Shown here one piece after another: positions 1 through 9,051 of a stretch of DNA of 55,626 bases (positions are counted from its first letter, which is position 1; each line of letters opens with the position of its first letter). The notes under the pieces were generated by a model, which was not told where the DNA came from, searched no databases, and was given only the letters and a program-made list of their open reading frames with translations. Location: the NCBI GenBank assembly GCA_021372555.1, contig JAJFUI010000100.1:1-55626 (forward strand). Direction: 5' to 3'. This DNA is from Planctomycetaceae bacterium. Lineage in GTDB: Bacteria > Planctomycetota > Planctomycetia > Pirellulales > Thermoguttaceae. The translations under genes and the position numbers were made by a program.

Positions 1-145
1 GCCGCCGCGTCGATTCGCTCGCCGCGTCGTCGGCCACGATGATCTCGAACTGACGAGGATCGAACCGCTGGCGTTGGAGATGCGCCACGCAACGGGCCAG
101 CAAGTCATCGCGTCGATAGGTGGGCATGACAACCGATACGATCAC
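1..145 (-). CDS. Family 2 glycosyltransferase, N-terminus only (cut by window start)
   Basis: The first 48 codons read VIVSVVMPTYRRDDLLARCV followed by an EIIVADDAASE stretch. This is the start of a GT-A family 2 glycosyltransferase: the first beta strand, the MPTYRR loop, and the beta strand with the acidic pair that binds the nucleotide sugar. I chose the GTG at 145-143 because it overlaps the TGA of the upstream carbamoyltransferase as GTGA and has a GGAGAA box six bases upstream. An ATG at 127 is an alternative. It is the most downstream visible gene of the surface-polysaccharide operon, and the donor and acceptor cannot be told from this fragment. Confidence 0.82.
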   Translation of the reverse strand, partial: MIVSVVMPTYRRDDLLARCVAHLQRQRFDPRQFEIIVADDAASESTRR

Positions 146-1860
146 GGCCGCTTCTCCAACAAGAACGACCCAATGACCAGCGAGTCCAGCGGCGACGTCA
201 GATACGACTCGATGGCGTCGCGCGGCGTGCAGACGATCGGCTCGCCGCGTGTATTGAACGACGTGTTGACGAGCACCGGCACGCCCGTGCGCTGCTTGAA
301 CGCCCGGATCAGGTCGTAGTACATGGGGTTCTGTCGGCGATTGATCGTCTGGATCCGCGCCGTGCCATCGACGTGGCTGACCGCCGGAATGAGCGGGGCC
401 TTTTCCGGACGAACATCGAAGACGAACAGCATGAACGGCGACGGCCTTGCGTCGACGAACCACTCGTCGGCGTCCTCTTCGAGCACGACCGGCGCGACGG
501 GCCGAAAATCCTCGCGGTCCTTGATGTCGTTCAGCCGAGCCTGCATCGCGGGGTCGATGGGCGAGGCCAGGATCGATCGGGCGCCCAGGGCCCGGGGCCC
601 GAACTCCATCCGCGACTGGAACCAGCCGAGGACCTTGTTCTGGACCAGGAGGTCGGCCGCCCGTCCAACAACGTCGTCAAGCTTGCGATATGGAAGCTTG
701 CTCCAACGCAGGAACTCCTCGATGTCCGCGTCGCTGTACGCGGGTCCGAGAAAAGCATGATCCATCTGGTATTGTCGCGGGGAGCCGGCGCGCTGCCGGG
801 CGTCGACCCACATCGCGGCGCCCAGCGCGGTTCCGGCGTCGCCTGCCGCCGGCTGCACCCAGACGTGCTTGAACGGACCGTGGTCGCGGATCCGGGCGTT
901 CATGACACAGTTGAGCGCGACGCCGCCGGCCATTGCCAGACAATGCTCGCCCGTCGCGCGGTGCAGCCAATGGCTCAGTTCGAGGACCGTCTGCTCCAGG
1001 GCCACCTGCAAGGAACTGGCGATATCGAAATGCCGTTGTTCGAGCGGCTCCCCGCGATGTCGCGGCGGCCCAAAGCGCTCGGCAAGGTTGCGGGAGTCGA
1101 TGTGATAGCCGCCGTCGTTCTCAACGTGAATGATCTCGTGAAACGCTTTCAGATAGCTCGGCTTGCCGAACGACGCCAATGCCATCACCTTGTACTCGTC
1201 CGACGAATGGAGAAAGCCCAGGTGGGCGGTCAGACGCTCGTACAGCAGGCCCAACGAATCGGGCATGTTGACCTGTTGAAAAAGGTCGATCGCCGAACCG
1301 TCACCGCGGCCGTACGTCGTTGTGGCCAACTCACCGCGTCCGTCGAGCGTCATCAACGCCGCATGTTCGAAAGGCGACGCCAGGAACGCGCTGGCGGCAT
1401 GGGCCACATGATGCTCGACGAAGTGCCATTGATAGGGCCCATCCGGCCGAACGTCGCGAAATCGCTTCTCAAGATGATGTGGCACGCCGTCGGCCAAATG
1501 CCCGGGCGCGTTCATGATCGAGCAAAGGAACAGCGGCTCCCACTGCGATCGCCCGTCGGGCAGCGGTTCGGCTCCGGGATTCATCGGCAATGATACTGCG
1601 GCGTTCGGGGCGCCGTTGAAAAGCAGACTCGGGGCAAAGGAATACGCCACGTGATCGACGTCGGCCAGCCGGATGTTGGCCTCGCCCAGGCAGTAGTCGA
1701 TAGCATGGTAGGGCAGTTCGTACGTGCTGAACGGTACGGGGCGTTTGCCGTGCTTGACGTGTGTAAACCGCTCGTCTTCGGCCGCCGCCACGACGACTCC
1801 GTCGCGGACGAGGCAGGCCGCCGTGTCATGAAATGCAGCATTGATTCCTAGCGTATACAT
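142..1860 (-). CDS. Carbamoyltransferase, NodU/CmcH family
   Basis: A 572-residue protein, the usual length for the NodU/CmcH/TobZ family, which transfers a carbamoyl group from carbamoyl phosphate to sugar or antibiotic hydroxyls through a carbamoyl-adenylate. Visible marks are the N-terminal MYTLGINAAFHDTAACLV, the VEHHVAHAASAF histidine cluster near residue 150, the LDGRGE loop, MAGGVALNCVMNARI near 310 (ASKHA/Kae1-like nucleotide-binding domain), and the C-terminal carbamoyltransferase domain with RPVAPVV and LVNTSFNTRGEPIV. In this operon it probably decorates a surface glycan sugar. The substrate is inferred from context only. It starts at ATG 1860 after a short tandem TCAGTTG stretch. 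Confidence 0.93.
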   Translation of the reverse strand: MYTLGINAAFHDTAACLVRDGVVVAAAEDERFTHVKHGKRPVPFSTYELPYHAIDYCLGEANIRLADVDHVAYSFAPSLLFNGAPNAAVSLPMNPGAEPLPDGRSQWEPLFLCSIMNAPGHLADGVPHHLEKRFRDVRPDGPYQWHFVEHHVAHAASAFLASPFEHAALMTLDGRGELATTTYGRGDGSAIDLFQQVNMPDSLGLLYERLTAHLGFLHSSDEYKVMALASFGKPSYLKAFHEIIHVENDGGYHIDSRNLAERFGPPRHRGEPLEQRHFDIASSLQVALEQTVLELSHWLHRATGEHCLAMAGGVALNCVMNARIRDHGPFKHVWVQPAAGDAGTALGAAMWVDARQRAGSPRQYQMDHAFLGPAYSDADIEEFLRWSKLPYRKLDDVVGRAADLLVQNKVLGWFQSRMEFGPRALGARSILASPIDPAMQARLNDIKDREDFRPVAPVVLEEDADEWFVDARPSPFMLFVFDVRPEKAPLIPAVSHVDGTARIQTINRRQNPMYYDLIRAFKQRTGVPVLVNTSFNTRGEPIVCTPRDAIESYLTSPLDSLVIGSFLLEKRP

Positions 1861-1894
1861 CGAGGGCCTTTCGGTTGTCAGTTGTCAGTTGCAG

Positions 1895-3040
1895 TTAAGC
1901 TGAGTACATATTTCCACGCACCAATTCGGGTTCCCGCCATGGGTGTACGGAGGCACGCGCCCCACGGAGATTGACATCCGCGAGCAGTTCCGTCACCGCT
2001 GCGACCACCGCGGAGGGCGGCACCTCGCGAAGACAGCGATGGTGCTCGAACGGGCAGACGCTCCGAAAACAGTTCTTGCACGGGACGTCGTGACTGAGCA
2101 CGCGGCAGGGCGTATGCCAGGGCGTATGCTGCGGGTTCGTGAGCGCGTACAGATCGACCACCGGTGTCCCCAGTGCGGCCGCCATGTGTGCGGGGCCGGT
2201 GTTGTTGGTCAACAATAACGGTGCGATGGCCAACAGCGCGGCCAGCTCGGCCAGATCGAGACGACCAACCAGCGATGGCGGCGGATTGGGCGTGTGCCCC
2301 CGGGCCACGTCGACGATTTCCCGTTCGGCCTCAATGCCCGTGAAGACAATCTGCATTCCGTACGTTTCCTGCAGCATTCTGGCGATCTGGCCATAGAGTT
2401 CCGGCGGATAACGTCGCGATGGCGCCGAGCCGCCAGGGTGAATCACCAACCAGGGCCGCCTGGTGTCGACCCCGCACTCCCGGAGAATCGATGGCACTCG
2501 CTCGCTTGCGCCCGAGGGGACCGAAAGCCGCAGCCTCTCATCCGCCGTCTCGTAGCCGAGACTGGCAACGAGGTCCAACTGTCGTCGGACTTCGTGCCGG
2601 ATTTGCTCTTCCGGCTCCCGTTCGCGAACCCAGTCCGTAAGCAGTTGATAGGGATTTTCCCTGCAGTGAGCCGCTCGCAGCGGAATGCCGGCCAAATAGC
2701 ATAGTAAGGCGGCGGGCAGCGGGCTTTGGCTGAATGCGGTAAAAACAACCGCGGCATCGAACTGCTCCTCGGCAAGTTGGCAAATCAGCTTTTCGTCGGC
2801 CTCGGCGGTAGCTCGTTCGGCCGTCCGCTTCATCCACGGGGCGTCGTACGCGATGAACCGATCCAGGTCGGGCAGAAGATCGGCCAACGCGCCGCCAGCC
2901 GTCGAGGTCAACAGCGTGAGGCTGCAATCTGGCAGCGAATGCTTGATCGCCGCGACTGCCGGCGTGGACATCAAGACGTCGCCCAGCGTATCAAGCCTGA
3001 CGCAAAGCACGCGGCGTGCTGTTTTCCATCGAGATGACAT
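1895..3040 (-). CDS. Glycosyltransferase family 9 (heptosyltransferase-like)
   Basis: A 381-residue GT9 protein of the ADP-heptose:LPS heptosyltransferase group. It has the N-terminal RRVLCVRLDTLGDVLMSTPA motif (the L-D/G-x-GD loop), AIKHSLPDCSLTLLT, a C-terminal nucleotide-sugar domain with VIHPGGSAPSRRYPPELY, and LLTNNTGPAHMAAALGTPVVDLY. The start chosen is ATG 3040, preceded by an AGGA box. It lies 50 bp inside the end of hldE in another frame, so the two are translationally coupled. Longer readings upstream are only the hldE shadow. With hldE and gmhB just upstream it most likely transfers heptose to the lipid A inner core. A Cys-rich patch near the C-terminus (CKNCFRSVC, CLREV) recurs in planctomycete GT9 proteins and might bind metal. 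Confidence 0.9.
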   Translation of the reverse strand: MSSRWKTARRVLCVRLDTLGDVLMSTPAVAAIKHSLPDCSLTLLTSTAGGALADLLPDLDRFIAYDAPWMKRTAERATAEADEKLICQLAEEQFDAAVVFTAFSQSPLPAALLCYLAGIPLRAAHCRENPYQLLTDWVREREPEEQIRHEVRRQLDLVASLGYETADERLRLSVPSGASERVPSILRECGVDTRRPWLVIHPGGSAPSRRYPPELYGQIARMLQETYGMQIVFTGIEAEREIVDVARGHTPNPPPSLVGRLDLAELAALLAIAPLLLTNNTGPAHMAAALGTPVVDLYALTNPQHTPWHTPCRVLSHDVPCKNCFRSVCPFEHHRCLREVPPSAVVAAVTELLADVNLRGARASVHPWREPELVRGNMYSA

Positions 3041-4541
3041 GGCTGGTCCTGTGCTTCGGCCGTTGTTTAGCTTGAGCCGGCTGGCAACGGCGAATCCGCT
3101 GAATGATGCCGGTGGTCGATTGCCGATCGACGAACGGCAGGATTTTGATCGCCCCGCCGAGCCGCTCGACCAGTTCGGCCTCGGGCAGCGTGTCGCGGGT
3201 GTAGTCGCCGCCCTTGACAAAGACGTCCGGCCGGACAGCCTGAATCAGCCGATGCGGCGTGTCATCATCCATCGCCACGACATGGTCGACGCTGCTTAGG
3301 GCCGAGAGCACTTCGATACGATCGCTAAGCTGATTGATCGGTCGCCCCTTGCCCTTCAGCCGGCGGATGCTGGCGTCGGTGTTGACGCCAACAATCAACA
3401 CGTCGCCGAGCCGACGTGCTTCTTCGAGGTAGGCGACGTGGCCGCGGTGCAGGATGTCGAAACAACCGTTGGTAAGCACGATGCGGCGATTGTTCTCGCG
3501 ATGCTCCTGAATGATTCGCGGGAGGTTCTCCCACCGCTCGTCTGGCTCGCGCTGGCCATCGCCGCGGCGGATCAACTCCTCGAGCGTGCAGGTGGCCGTG
3601 TACTCTTTGGAGACGGCCAGAGCGGCCGCTGCCGATGCGCACTCGGCAGCCATGGGCGCCGACGCGCCGGCCGCCAGCGCCAGGGCGATTACGCAAAGGA
3701 ATGTGTCGCCAGCGCCGGCCGCGCGGTGCGAAGGGACCGCCCTGGCGAAAGTACGATATGGCTCGTGCCCGTCTTGGAAAACCACGGCGCCTTCGCCATC
3801 GAGCGTGACGGCGGCAATCCTGGCGCCGGTAAGCTGCAAAATGCTTGCGCCGCGCTCGATGAGCCAGTTGCAGCGTTGGCCGTTGTTGGGCGCCCCGGTC
3901 GCGCCGAGCAATTGAACGGCTTCGCGATAGTTCGGCTTGCAGGCCGTCATCGCAACGCCGCGGTAATTGCCCAGCCGCTTGGAATCGACCACCAGGATCT
4001 TGCCATATTGAGCCTGAAGTGCGGCCAAGCGTTCGACGACCGCGGGCGTGACGACGCCATAACCATAGTCGGAAACGATGACCGCGTCGGCGTTCGGATA
4101 TAATGCATCGAGCCGCCACAAGAGCGACTGCTCCGCCTCGCCGCCGATGACGGCCGTGCTGCCTTGGTCGAAACGGACGACCATTTGCTCGTCCGAGAGG
4201 ATGCGGACTTTGGCCAGCGTGCGACGCATCGGCGGGATGGGGGTGCGGCCGATTTCCACGCCGGCCGCTTTCAACAGGCGGCGAAGCTCGCGCCCCTCCC
4301 AGTCGTCGCCCAAAACCGTCAACAACGCAGTTTTCGCTTCCATTGCGGCCAAGTTCGCGGCGCAGTTGCCGGCCCCGCCGGGCATGTCGAAGCGTTGCTG
4401 CACATCAACGATAGGCACTGGCGCCTCTTGGCAAATCCGATGGCTCGCGCCGCGGATATAGCTGTCCAGCATCGCATCGCCGACGACCAACGCTCGCAAT
4501 CCTCGGAAGGCTCTCGGCAGTTGCTGGGTGACGGAGATCAT
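2991..4541 (-). CDS. hldE: Bifunctional heptose-7-phosphate kinase / heptose-1-phosphate adenylyltransferase
   Basis: A 516-residue fusion. The N-terminal PfkB/ribokinase domain (about residues 10-330) has RALVVGDAMLDSYI, PGGAGNCAANLAAM and the catalytic RAAGAGDTFLCVIALAL loop. The C-terminal nucleotidyltransferase domain (about 360-490) has LTNGCFDILHRGHVAYL, KGKGRPINQL and the FVKGGDYT segment. It makes D-glycero-beta-D-manno-heptose 1,7-bisphosphate and later ADP-heptose. The start is ATG 4541, whose ATGA overlaps the gmhB stop; the longer upstream reading belongs to gmhB. The order gmhB-hldE places successive steps of the ADP-heptose pathway in one coupled pair, and the 3' end overlaps the following GT9 gene. 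Confidence 0.96.
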   Translation of the reverse strand: MISVTQQLPRAFRGLRALVVGDAMLDSYIRGASHRICQEAPVPIVDVQQRFDMPGGAGNCAANLAAMEAKTALLTVLGDDWEGRELRRLLKAAGVEIGRTPIPPMRRTLAKVRILSDEQMVVRFDQGSTAVIGGEAEQSLLWRLDALYPNADAVIVSDYGYGVVTPAVVERLAALQAQYGKILVVDSKRLGNYRGVAMTACKPNYREAVQLLGATGAPNNGQRCNWLIERGASILQLTGARIAAVTLDGEGAVVFQDGHEPYRTFARAVPSHRAAGAGDTFLCVIALALAAGASAPMAAECASAAAALAVSKEYTATCTLEELIRRGDGQREPDERWENLPRIIQEHRENNRRIVLTNGCFDILHRGHVAYLEEARRLGDVLIVGVNTDASIRRLKGKGRPINQLSDRIEVLSALSSVDHVVAMDDDTPHRLIQAVRPDVFVKGGDYTRDTLPEAELVERLGGAIKILPFVDRQSTTGIIQRIRRCQPAQAKQRPKHRTSHVISMENSTPRALRQA

Positions 4542-5152
4542 GTGGCTGCCTCCGCCGAGACGCAGGACGGCGAACGGCGGATCGGCGGCGCCGTCGAGAT
4601 GTAGCGGGCAGCCGCCGGGAGGTTGGCGACAGTGGCCTCGGGCCGGCGGAGCGGCGACCATCGCCACTGCGTTTCGTTCCGGCCGTCGACCAGCACCGCG
4701 CGGCAACCCGCGCGATGGGCGGCTTCGATGTCGTCCAGGATGTCGCCGATCATCCATGAACGGCTCAGATCGAGGTCCAGTTGTTCGGCTGCTTGAAGGA
4801 AGAGGCCCGGCTGCGGCTTGCGGCAATCGCACTGGATAGCGTAGTCGGCGACGGCCCCGTTTGGCAGATGGGGGCAGAAATAGACGCCCGCCAGACGGAC
4901 GCCGGCCGTGGCCAGGCGATCGATCAGCGCCCGTTCAAGGCGGCGAAAGTCTTCCACCGTGAAAATCCCGCGGGCGATGCCCGATTGGTTGGTCACCACC
5001 ACCAACCGATAGCCAAGGGATTGCAGCGACTGCATGGCGTCGATCGCGCCAGCGGCCAGGCAGAGCATCGAGCAGTCCACGTTATAGGGTCGGTCTTCGA
5101 CGATCGTTCCGTCCTTGTCGAAGAAGACGGCTGGATGCAAAGTGTGGTCCAT
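4538..5152 (-). CDS. gmhB: D-glycero-beta-D-manno-heptose-1,7-bisphosphate 7-phosphatase
   Basis: A 204-residue HAD-superfamily histidinol-phosphatase-like enzyme. FFDKDGTIVEDRPYN carries the nucleophile and acid/base aspartates, VVVTNQSGIARG is motif II, and the Cys/His zinc-binding loop (CPHLPNGAVADYAIQCDC) and CRKPQPGLF follow, with MIGDILDDIEAA as motif IV. It removes the 7-phosphate between the two HldE reactions. It starts at ATG 5152, and its stop overlaps the hldE start by 4 bp. The last 15 or so residues look like extra tail compared with E. coli GmhB. Confidence 0.94.
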   Translation of the reverse strand: MDHTLHPAVFFDKDGTIVEDRPYNVDCSMLCLAAGAIDAMQSLQSLGYRLVVVTNQSGIARGIFTVEDFRRLERALIDRLATAGVRLAGVYFCPHLPNGAVADYAIQCDCRKPQPGLFLQAAEQLDLDLSRSWMIGDILDDIEAAHRAGCRAVLVDGRNETQWRWSPLRRPEATVANLPAAARYISTAPPIRRSPSCVSAEAAT

Positions 5153-5186
5153 TGATCGGTTTCCTGTCCGGTCGTTGTTTCCAGCC

Positions 5187-6470
5187 TTAGGGCCGATTTA
5201 CGGGTTCTCCGACAACAGAGACGCCCGGTGCGACACGCTGCTCCGCCAACACGCTTTCGAACACCGTGGCCAGTTGCCGGGCGACGCGCTGCCAGGTGAA
5301 CAGGCGGTTGACGCGTGCCAGACCCGCCCGACCCATGCGGCGGAGCAGGCGAGGATGGCGGTAGAGGGTCGCCAGTCGTCGGGCAACTGCGTTGGGATCC
5401 TTGGGGGGTACGAGGAAGCCGGTGCGGCCGTGGACGACCGTGTACTGAAGCCCGCCGACTTGCGAGCCGATGACCGGTGTGCCGCAGGCCATCGCTTCGA
5501 CGGGCGTGATGCCAAACGGCTCATACCAGGGCGTCGTGAGGAAGACATCTGCGGCACTGTAATAATAGCGAAGCACGCCGCGCTGGCGACGGCCGGTGAA
5601 GATGACTCGGCCGGCCACGCCCGCTCGCCGCGCGGTTTCGATCAGCCGCCCGATCTCGGGCGTGCGGAGCGGGTCCGGTTCGTCGCTTTCTCCTCCAACG
5701 ATGAGCAATCTGGCCACGATGCCGTGGCGTTGCTGCAAACGGGCAATGGCTTCGATGACGGTGTCAACTCCCTTGCGCGGCACCATGCGTCCGACGTGTA
5801 CGAGCCAGCGCGCCCAGGGATCGAGTCCGAGCTGTCGCCTCGCGTCGAACCGATCAACCGGCCCGAGCTCGTCGCGGTCGAATCCGCAGGGAACCAAATG
5901 GATCTTTCGCGGGGCGGCCCCGTACAGATGGCATTGATCGGCCTGGTCTTGGGGGCATTCGGCAATAATGGCGTCGGCGTCGCGCATCACTTGCGCCTCG
6001 ATGGCCAAGCGGGCCGCGGGAAATCGGTCGGTCTCGCGCTGGTGCATCAGCCGAACCCGTCCCAGGGCGTGGAACGTCACGGCCAGCGGCGTCCCGAACA
6101 CAGCCTTTAGCCGACAGCCAACCAAGCCGGACATGAAGAAGTTCGAGTGAATGAGGTCGTAGGATCCTTCCGACTTGATGAATCGCAACATGAAATCCGA
6201 GAACTCATCCATCCACGGCAGAAGCTCTTCCTTCGGGAGGAATCGCGGCGGGCCAGCATCGACGTGGATCACTCGCAGCCCATCCGCAGGACGCACGATG
6301 GACGGCAACTCCGGATCATCGCGCCGAGTGAAGACGTCGACATGGTGGCCCATCAGGGCCAGGTGCCGGGCGACCTGGGCCACATAAACGTTCTGGCCGC
6401 CGCTGTCGACGCCGCCAAGGGCACCCAACGGCGATGCGTGTTCGCTAATCAGTGCTAGACGTCTTCGCAT
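5187..6470 (-). CDS. Family 4 glycosyltransferase
   Basis: A 427-residue GT-B protein. The N-terminal acceptor domain has EHASPLGALGGVDSGGQNVY, the glycine-rich start typical of sucrose-phosphate-synthase/MshA-like GT4 enzymes. The C-terminal donor domain has WLVHVGRMVPRKGVDTVIEA, VIFTGRR and the E-x7-E region EPFGITPVEAMACGTPVIGS. It probably adds a hexose to the surface glycan; the specificity is not visible. The start at 6470 has a strong AGGAGG box five bases upstream and lies 26 bp inside the preceding gene. The stop is 34 bp from gmhB. Confidence 0.92.
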   Translation of the reverse strand: MRRRLALISEHASPLGALGGVDSGGQNVYVAQVARHLALMGHHVDVFTRRDDPELPSIVRPADGLRVIHVDAGPPRFLPKEELLPWMDEFSDFMLRFIKSEGSYDLIHSNFFMSGLVGCRLKAVFGTPLAVTFHALGRVRLMHQRETDRFPAARLAIEAQVMRDADAIIAECPQDQADQCHLYGAAPRKIHLVPCGFDRDELGPVDRFDARRQLGLDPWARWLVHVGRMVPRKGVDTVIEAIARLQQRHGIVARLLIVGGESDEPDPLRTPEIGRLIETARRAGVAGRVIFTGRRQRGVLRYYYSAADVFLTTPWYEPFGITPVEAMACGTPVIGSQVGGLQYTVVHGRTGFLVPPKDPNAVARRLATLYRHPRLLRRMGRAGLARVNRLFTWQRVARQLATVFESVLAEQRVAPGVSVVGEPVNRP

Positions 6471-7443
6471 GATGCCTCCTCGATCGGTGAAGGGGTGCGA
6501 CGCCAGTCACTTCCGCCAGGACAGCGTTCCAATCTCGAACGAAGCGGGACAGGCTGAATCGCCGGCGGGCGTAGCGATGGGCTTCTTCGCCCATATGGCG
6601 GGCCATTTCCGGGTCGCGCAGCAGTCGTTTCATCGGCTCGACCAGACGATCCAACGATGTGTCGACAAAGCCCGTGACGCCGTTGAGGACCGCCGTGGCC
6701 ATCTCGGTTGTGGCTAGCCCAACGACCGGCATGCCGAGCATCATCGCTTCGCAGACGGCAAGCCCTAGGCTGGTGTAGCGAATGGGATTGAAGAAGAAGC
6801 GATAGCGGGCCTCGAACGCGGCTAATCGTGGCGGCGACACCTCGCCCAGTCCGCCCAACGCTTCCGAGCCCATTCCAACCAGGTCGATGGGCACGTCTCG
6901 CCGGGCCGCGGCAAAGATGTCGGGGCCAAGCCGCCGCCCGCGACTGCCCAGGTGATTGACGACCGTCAGCCCCCGGGCGATCTCGCCACTGTATTGGACG
7001 TTGCGGTGGCAAGGAACGCCGTGTTCGATGACGCGCCAGGGAACACGACCGCTGTCCCACATCAGGGCATTGAACGGCGTGACGTGGACCATCAGCCCGG
7101 CGGGATCGTCAAACCAGTGGCGCCCGTCGGTGGGTGAGTCGAGCGGCGGATCGTGTTCCAGGTAGACGCTGGGCAGCCGCCGCTGCGCCGGCGTGAGCCA
7201 GCGATGGTCGCCCGACCAGTTCTCGCGATGCTGATACAAAATGCAGTCGAACGAGCGGCCGGCGATTTCTTCGATGGGCACATCGTGAACATTGTCGCCA
7301 AAGGGAAAAGTGTTGCCACGGCCCCCATAACCCGGCCCGCCATTGGGATCAACCGGTAGATAGAACTGATGACGCGCCTGGGACAAATACCAGAGGTAAT
7401 TGCCGTGAACGTGCCAGGTGAGAATCCGAAGCGATCTCATCAT
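6445..7443 (-). CDS. GT-B fold glycosyltransferase (GT4-like)
   Basis: A 332-residue protein with a divergent N-terminal half (RSLRILTWHVHGNYLWYLSQ; WLTPAQRRLPSVYLEHDPP) and a recognisable GT4 C-terminal half, including VVNHLGSRGRRLGPDIF, GLAVCEAMMLGMPVVGLATT and a terminal helix. Planctomycetes often pair such proteins with GT9 genes. I chose the ATG at 7443 because ATGA overlaps the upstream GT9 stop and AAGGAG sits seven bases before it; an adjacent ATG at 7440 is possible. Activity and sugar are unknown. Confidence 0.85.
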   Translation of the reverse strand: MMRSLRILTWHVHGNYLWYLSQARHQFYLPVDPNGGPGYGGRGNTFPFGDNVHDVPIEEIAGRSFDCILYQHRENWSGDHRWLTPAQRRLPSVYLEHDPPLDSPTDGRHWFDDPAGLMVHVTPFNALMWDSGRVPWRVIEHGVPCHRNVQYSGEIARGLTVVNHLGSRGRRLGPDIFAAARRDVPIDLVGMGSEALGGLGEVSPPRLAAFEARYRFFFNPIRYTSLGLAVCEAMMLGMPVVGLATTEMATAVLNGVTGFVDTSLDRLVEPMKRLLRDPEMARHMGEEAHRYARRRFSLSRFVRDWNAVLAEVTGVAPLHRSRRHHAKTSSTD

Positions 7444-8501
7444 GCGTTCTCCTTCACCAACGTCATGGCCGAGTGGATCACGGCCTCCGCCGGAATCGCG
7501 GCCGCACACGGCATCCCGATCGGGCAGTTGGGCGCCGCACAAGGCCGGCAATCGACCGGCTGCATCACGACGCGATGCCTTCGACTGTCTAGCGGCGCCC
7601 AGCGGGCCGGGTCTGACCCAAGGACCACGACCACGCTGGGCGTCTTCACCGCGGCAGCAATGTGAGAAACGCCCGTGTCATTGGTAACGAGCAAACGGCT
7701 TCGTTCGACCAGTGCGGCCAGTGCGCCCAACGACGTGCGTCCGGCGAGGTTAACGGCGGGCGCCGTCATTGCCTCGGCGACAGCGCGGGTCAGCGGCGAT
7801 TCGGACGCCGATCCGGTCAAAGCGATTGCGAAGCCAGCCGCGGCCAGAGCGTCGCCCACCTGGGCAAACCCCCGGGGCGTCCAGCGTCGGCTGGGGTATC
7901 GTGCCCCGGGATGAATGCAGACGTAACGCTTCGGTCGCAGTGCGGACGCTTGGGGAATCGCGGCGAGCGAGCGGCGGTCTTCGGTCGTAATCGGAAACTC
8001 CAGTTCCTCGCCCTGGGGCGGCACGCCCAGAAACGCCATCAGGAGCAAGTGCCGGCGGACTTCGGCTTCGCCGTCGGGATAGGGCAGAAATGTCTCGTGG
8101 TCGGGGCAATAGTCCAGGGTCCGATAAAACCCGGCCGTCCGGTTGGCCCCGAGAAGGCCGACAAGCGGATTGACACACGACCCGTCACCGTGCATCTGGA
8201 TCGCCCAGTCGAAGCCGAGCGCCTGCATTTTTGTTAAGAAACGCGGCATCACGCGGACGGCGACCGGCCGTTCCGGCAGACCGGGGTAGCCCGGGAACGG
8301 CAGGAAACCATCGAAGAGCGCCGAAAACCGTGCGACAAACGCGCGTGCCCAGGGAAGCCCGAGCAAGACAATCTGCGACTCTGGGAATCCCCGTCGCAAC
8401 GCTCGGAACGCCGGCACGGCGCAAAGCATGTCGCCAAGCATCAGCGCACGGAACACCAGGACTCGTTTCGGTTTGGACTGCGGATCGATCATTGGACGCA
8501 T
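7440..8501 (-). CDS. Glycosyltransferase family 9 (heptosyltransferase-like)
   Basis: The second GT9 protein of the operon, about 353 residues. It shows KRVLVFRALMLGDMLCAVPA, ESQIVLLGLPWAR, the nucleotide-sugar segment CIHPGARYPSRRWTPRGFA, and LLVTNDTGVSHIAAAVKTPSVVV. The C-terminal Cys cluster (CRPCAAPNCPIGMPC) parallels the one in the other GT9 protein. The start is uncertain: ATG 8501 and ATG 8492 both lack a clear Shine-Dalgarno, and a dispersed palindrome lies just upstream (8514-8530). It is the first gene of the operon, which then runs with overlaps or short gaps to the left window edge. Confidence 0.88.
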   Translation of the reverse strand: MRPMIDPQSKPKRVLVFRALMLGDMLCAVPAFRALRRGFPESQIVLLGLPWARAFVARFSALFDGFLPFPGYPGLPERPVAVRVMPRFLTKMQALGFDWAIQMHGDGSCVNPLVGLLGANRTAGFYRTLDYCPDHETFLPYPDGEAEVRRHLLLMAFLGVPPQGEELEFPITTEDRRSLAAIPQASALRPKRYVCIHPGARYPSRRWTPRGFAQVGDALAAAGFAIALTGSASESPLTRAVAEAMTAPAVNLAGRTSLGALAALVERSRLLVTNDTGVSHIAAAVKTPSVVVVLGSDPARWAPLDSRRHRVVMQPVDCRPCAAPNCPIGMPCAAAIPAEAVIHSAMTLVKENA

Positions 8502-8513
8502 CTGGTTGTGGCG

Positions 8514-8530
8514 GCAGCTTGACAAGCTGC
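8514..8530. repeat. GTTGAC-type dispersed palindrome, copy 1
   Basis: GCAGCTT, GAC, AAGCTGC: 7-bp perfect arms around a GAC centre, just upstream of the GT9 gene. The same architecture (GGCAGGTT-GAC-AACCTGCC) recurs at 20648 and 35104. It is probably a REP-like mobile palindrome. Confidence 0.7.
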
Positions 8531-9051
8531 GCTACTGGCTTGGCCTTACCGCGGGTGTTGCAAGTGCTGTTCCCCGGAGAACATCGAATAGTAAAAAAGG
8601 CAAAAAGGGGGCACGGCAAGCGTTGGCTCCGGCACGACTTAGTGACTGCCCAGGGCCCGCGATTGCTGCCACGACCAGCGGGTCAGTATCGTGAGCGCGG
8701 TGCGTCCCCGCTGGTCGGCTGGCGAGCGACTTGAGCGATCCGGGCGACTTGCGATCGTATGCCTGGCGCGCCGGCGGCCCAGTCGTTGGCGAGCAGTCCC
8801 GGCTGACTCTCGACGCCTGCGACGGACGCCTCCGAAGCATGCAGTCTCCAACAAGTTCCATCGCCAGCAGCCAGTGCCCAAACAGGGTCGCCAGCCGAAG
8901 GCCGGTTTTGGAATGGGGATACCGCTGGCGCCCACGTGAGACGTTTGCAACCGCCTTGCTTCCGGTTGCCGGGCTGAATAAAAATCCACGTGGCGACGCG
9001 GTCAGCGGCTTCGCGGCTGCCGTCGTCCGATCACCGAGAGGGCGGAGTGTT
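8531..9051. other. Intergenic region without a recognisable gene
   Basis: About 520 bp between the divergently placed GT9 gene and the receiver-protein gene. I see no ORF with family motifs on either strand. An open frame on the minus strand reaching into the next gene has an Arg/Ser-rich composition typical of an antisense shadow. The stretch must contain the promoters of both flanking units, but no clear -35/-10 pair stood out. Confidence 0.5.

Noticed and set aside
373..1593. Long plus-strand open frame (406 codons) opposite the carbamoyltransferase
   Set aside because: Arg/Val/Asp-rich antisense shadow with no family motif; the minus-strand gene is unambiguous.
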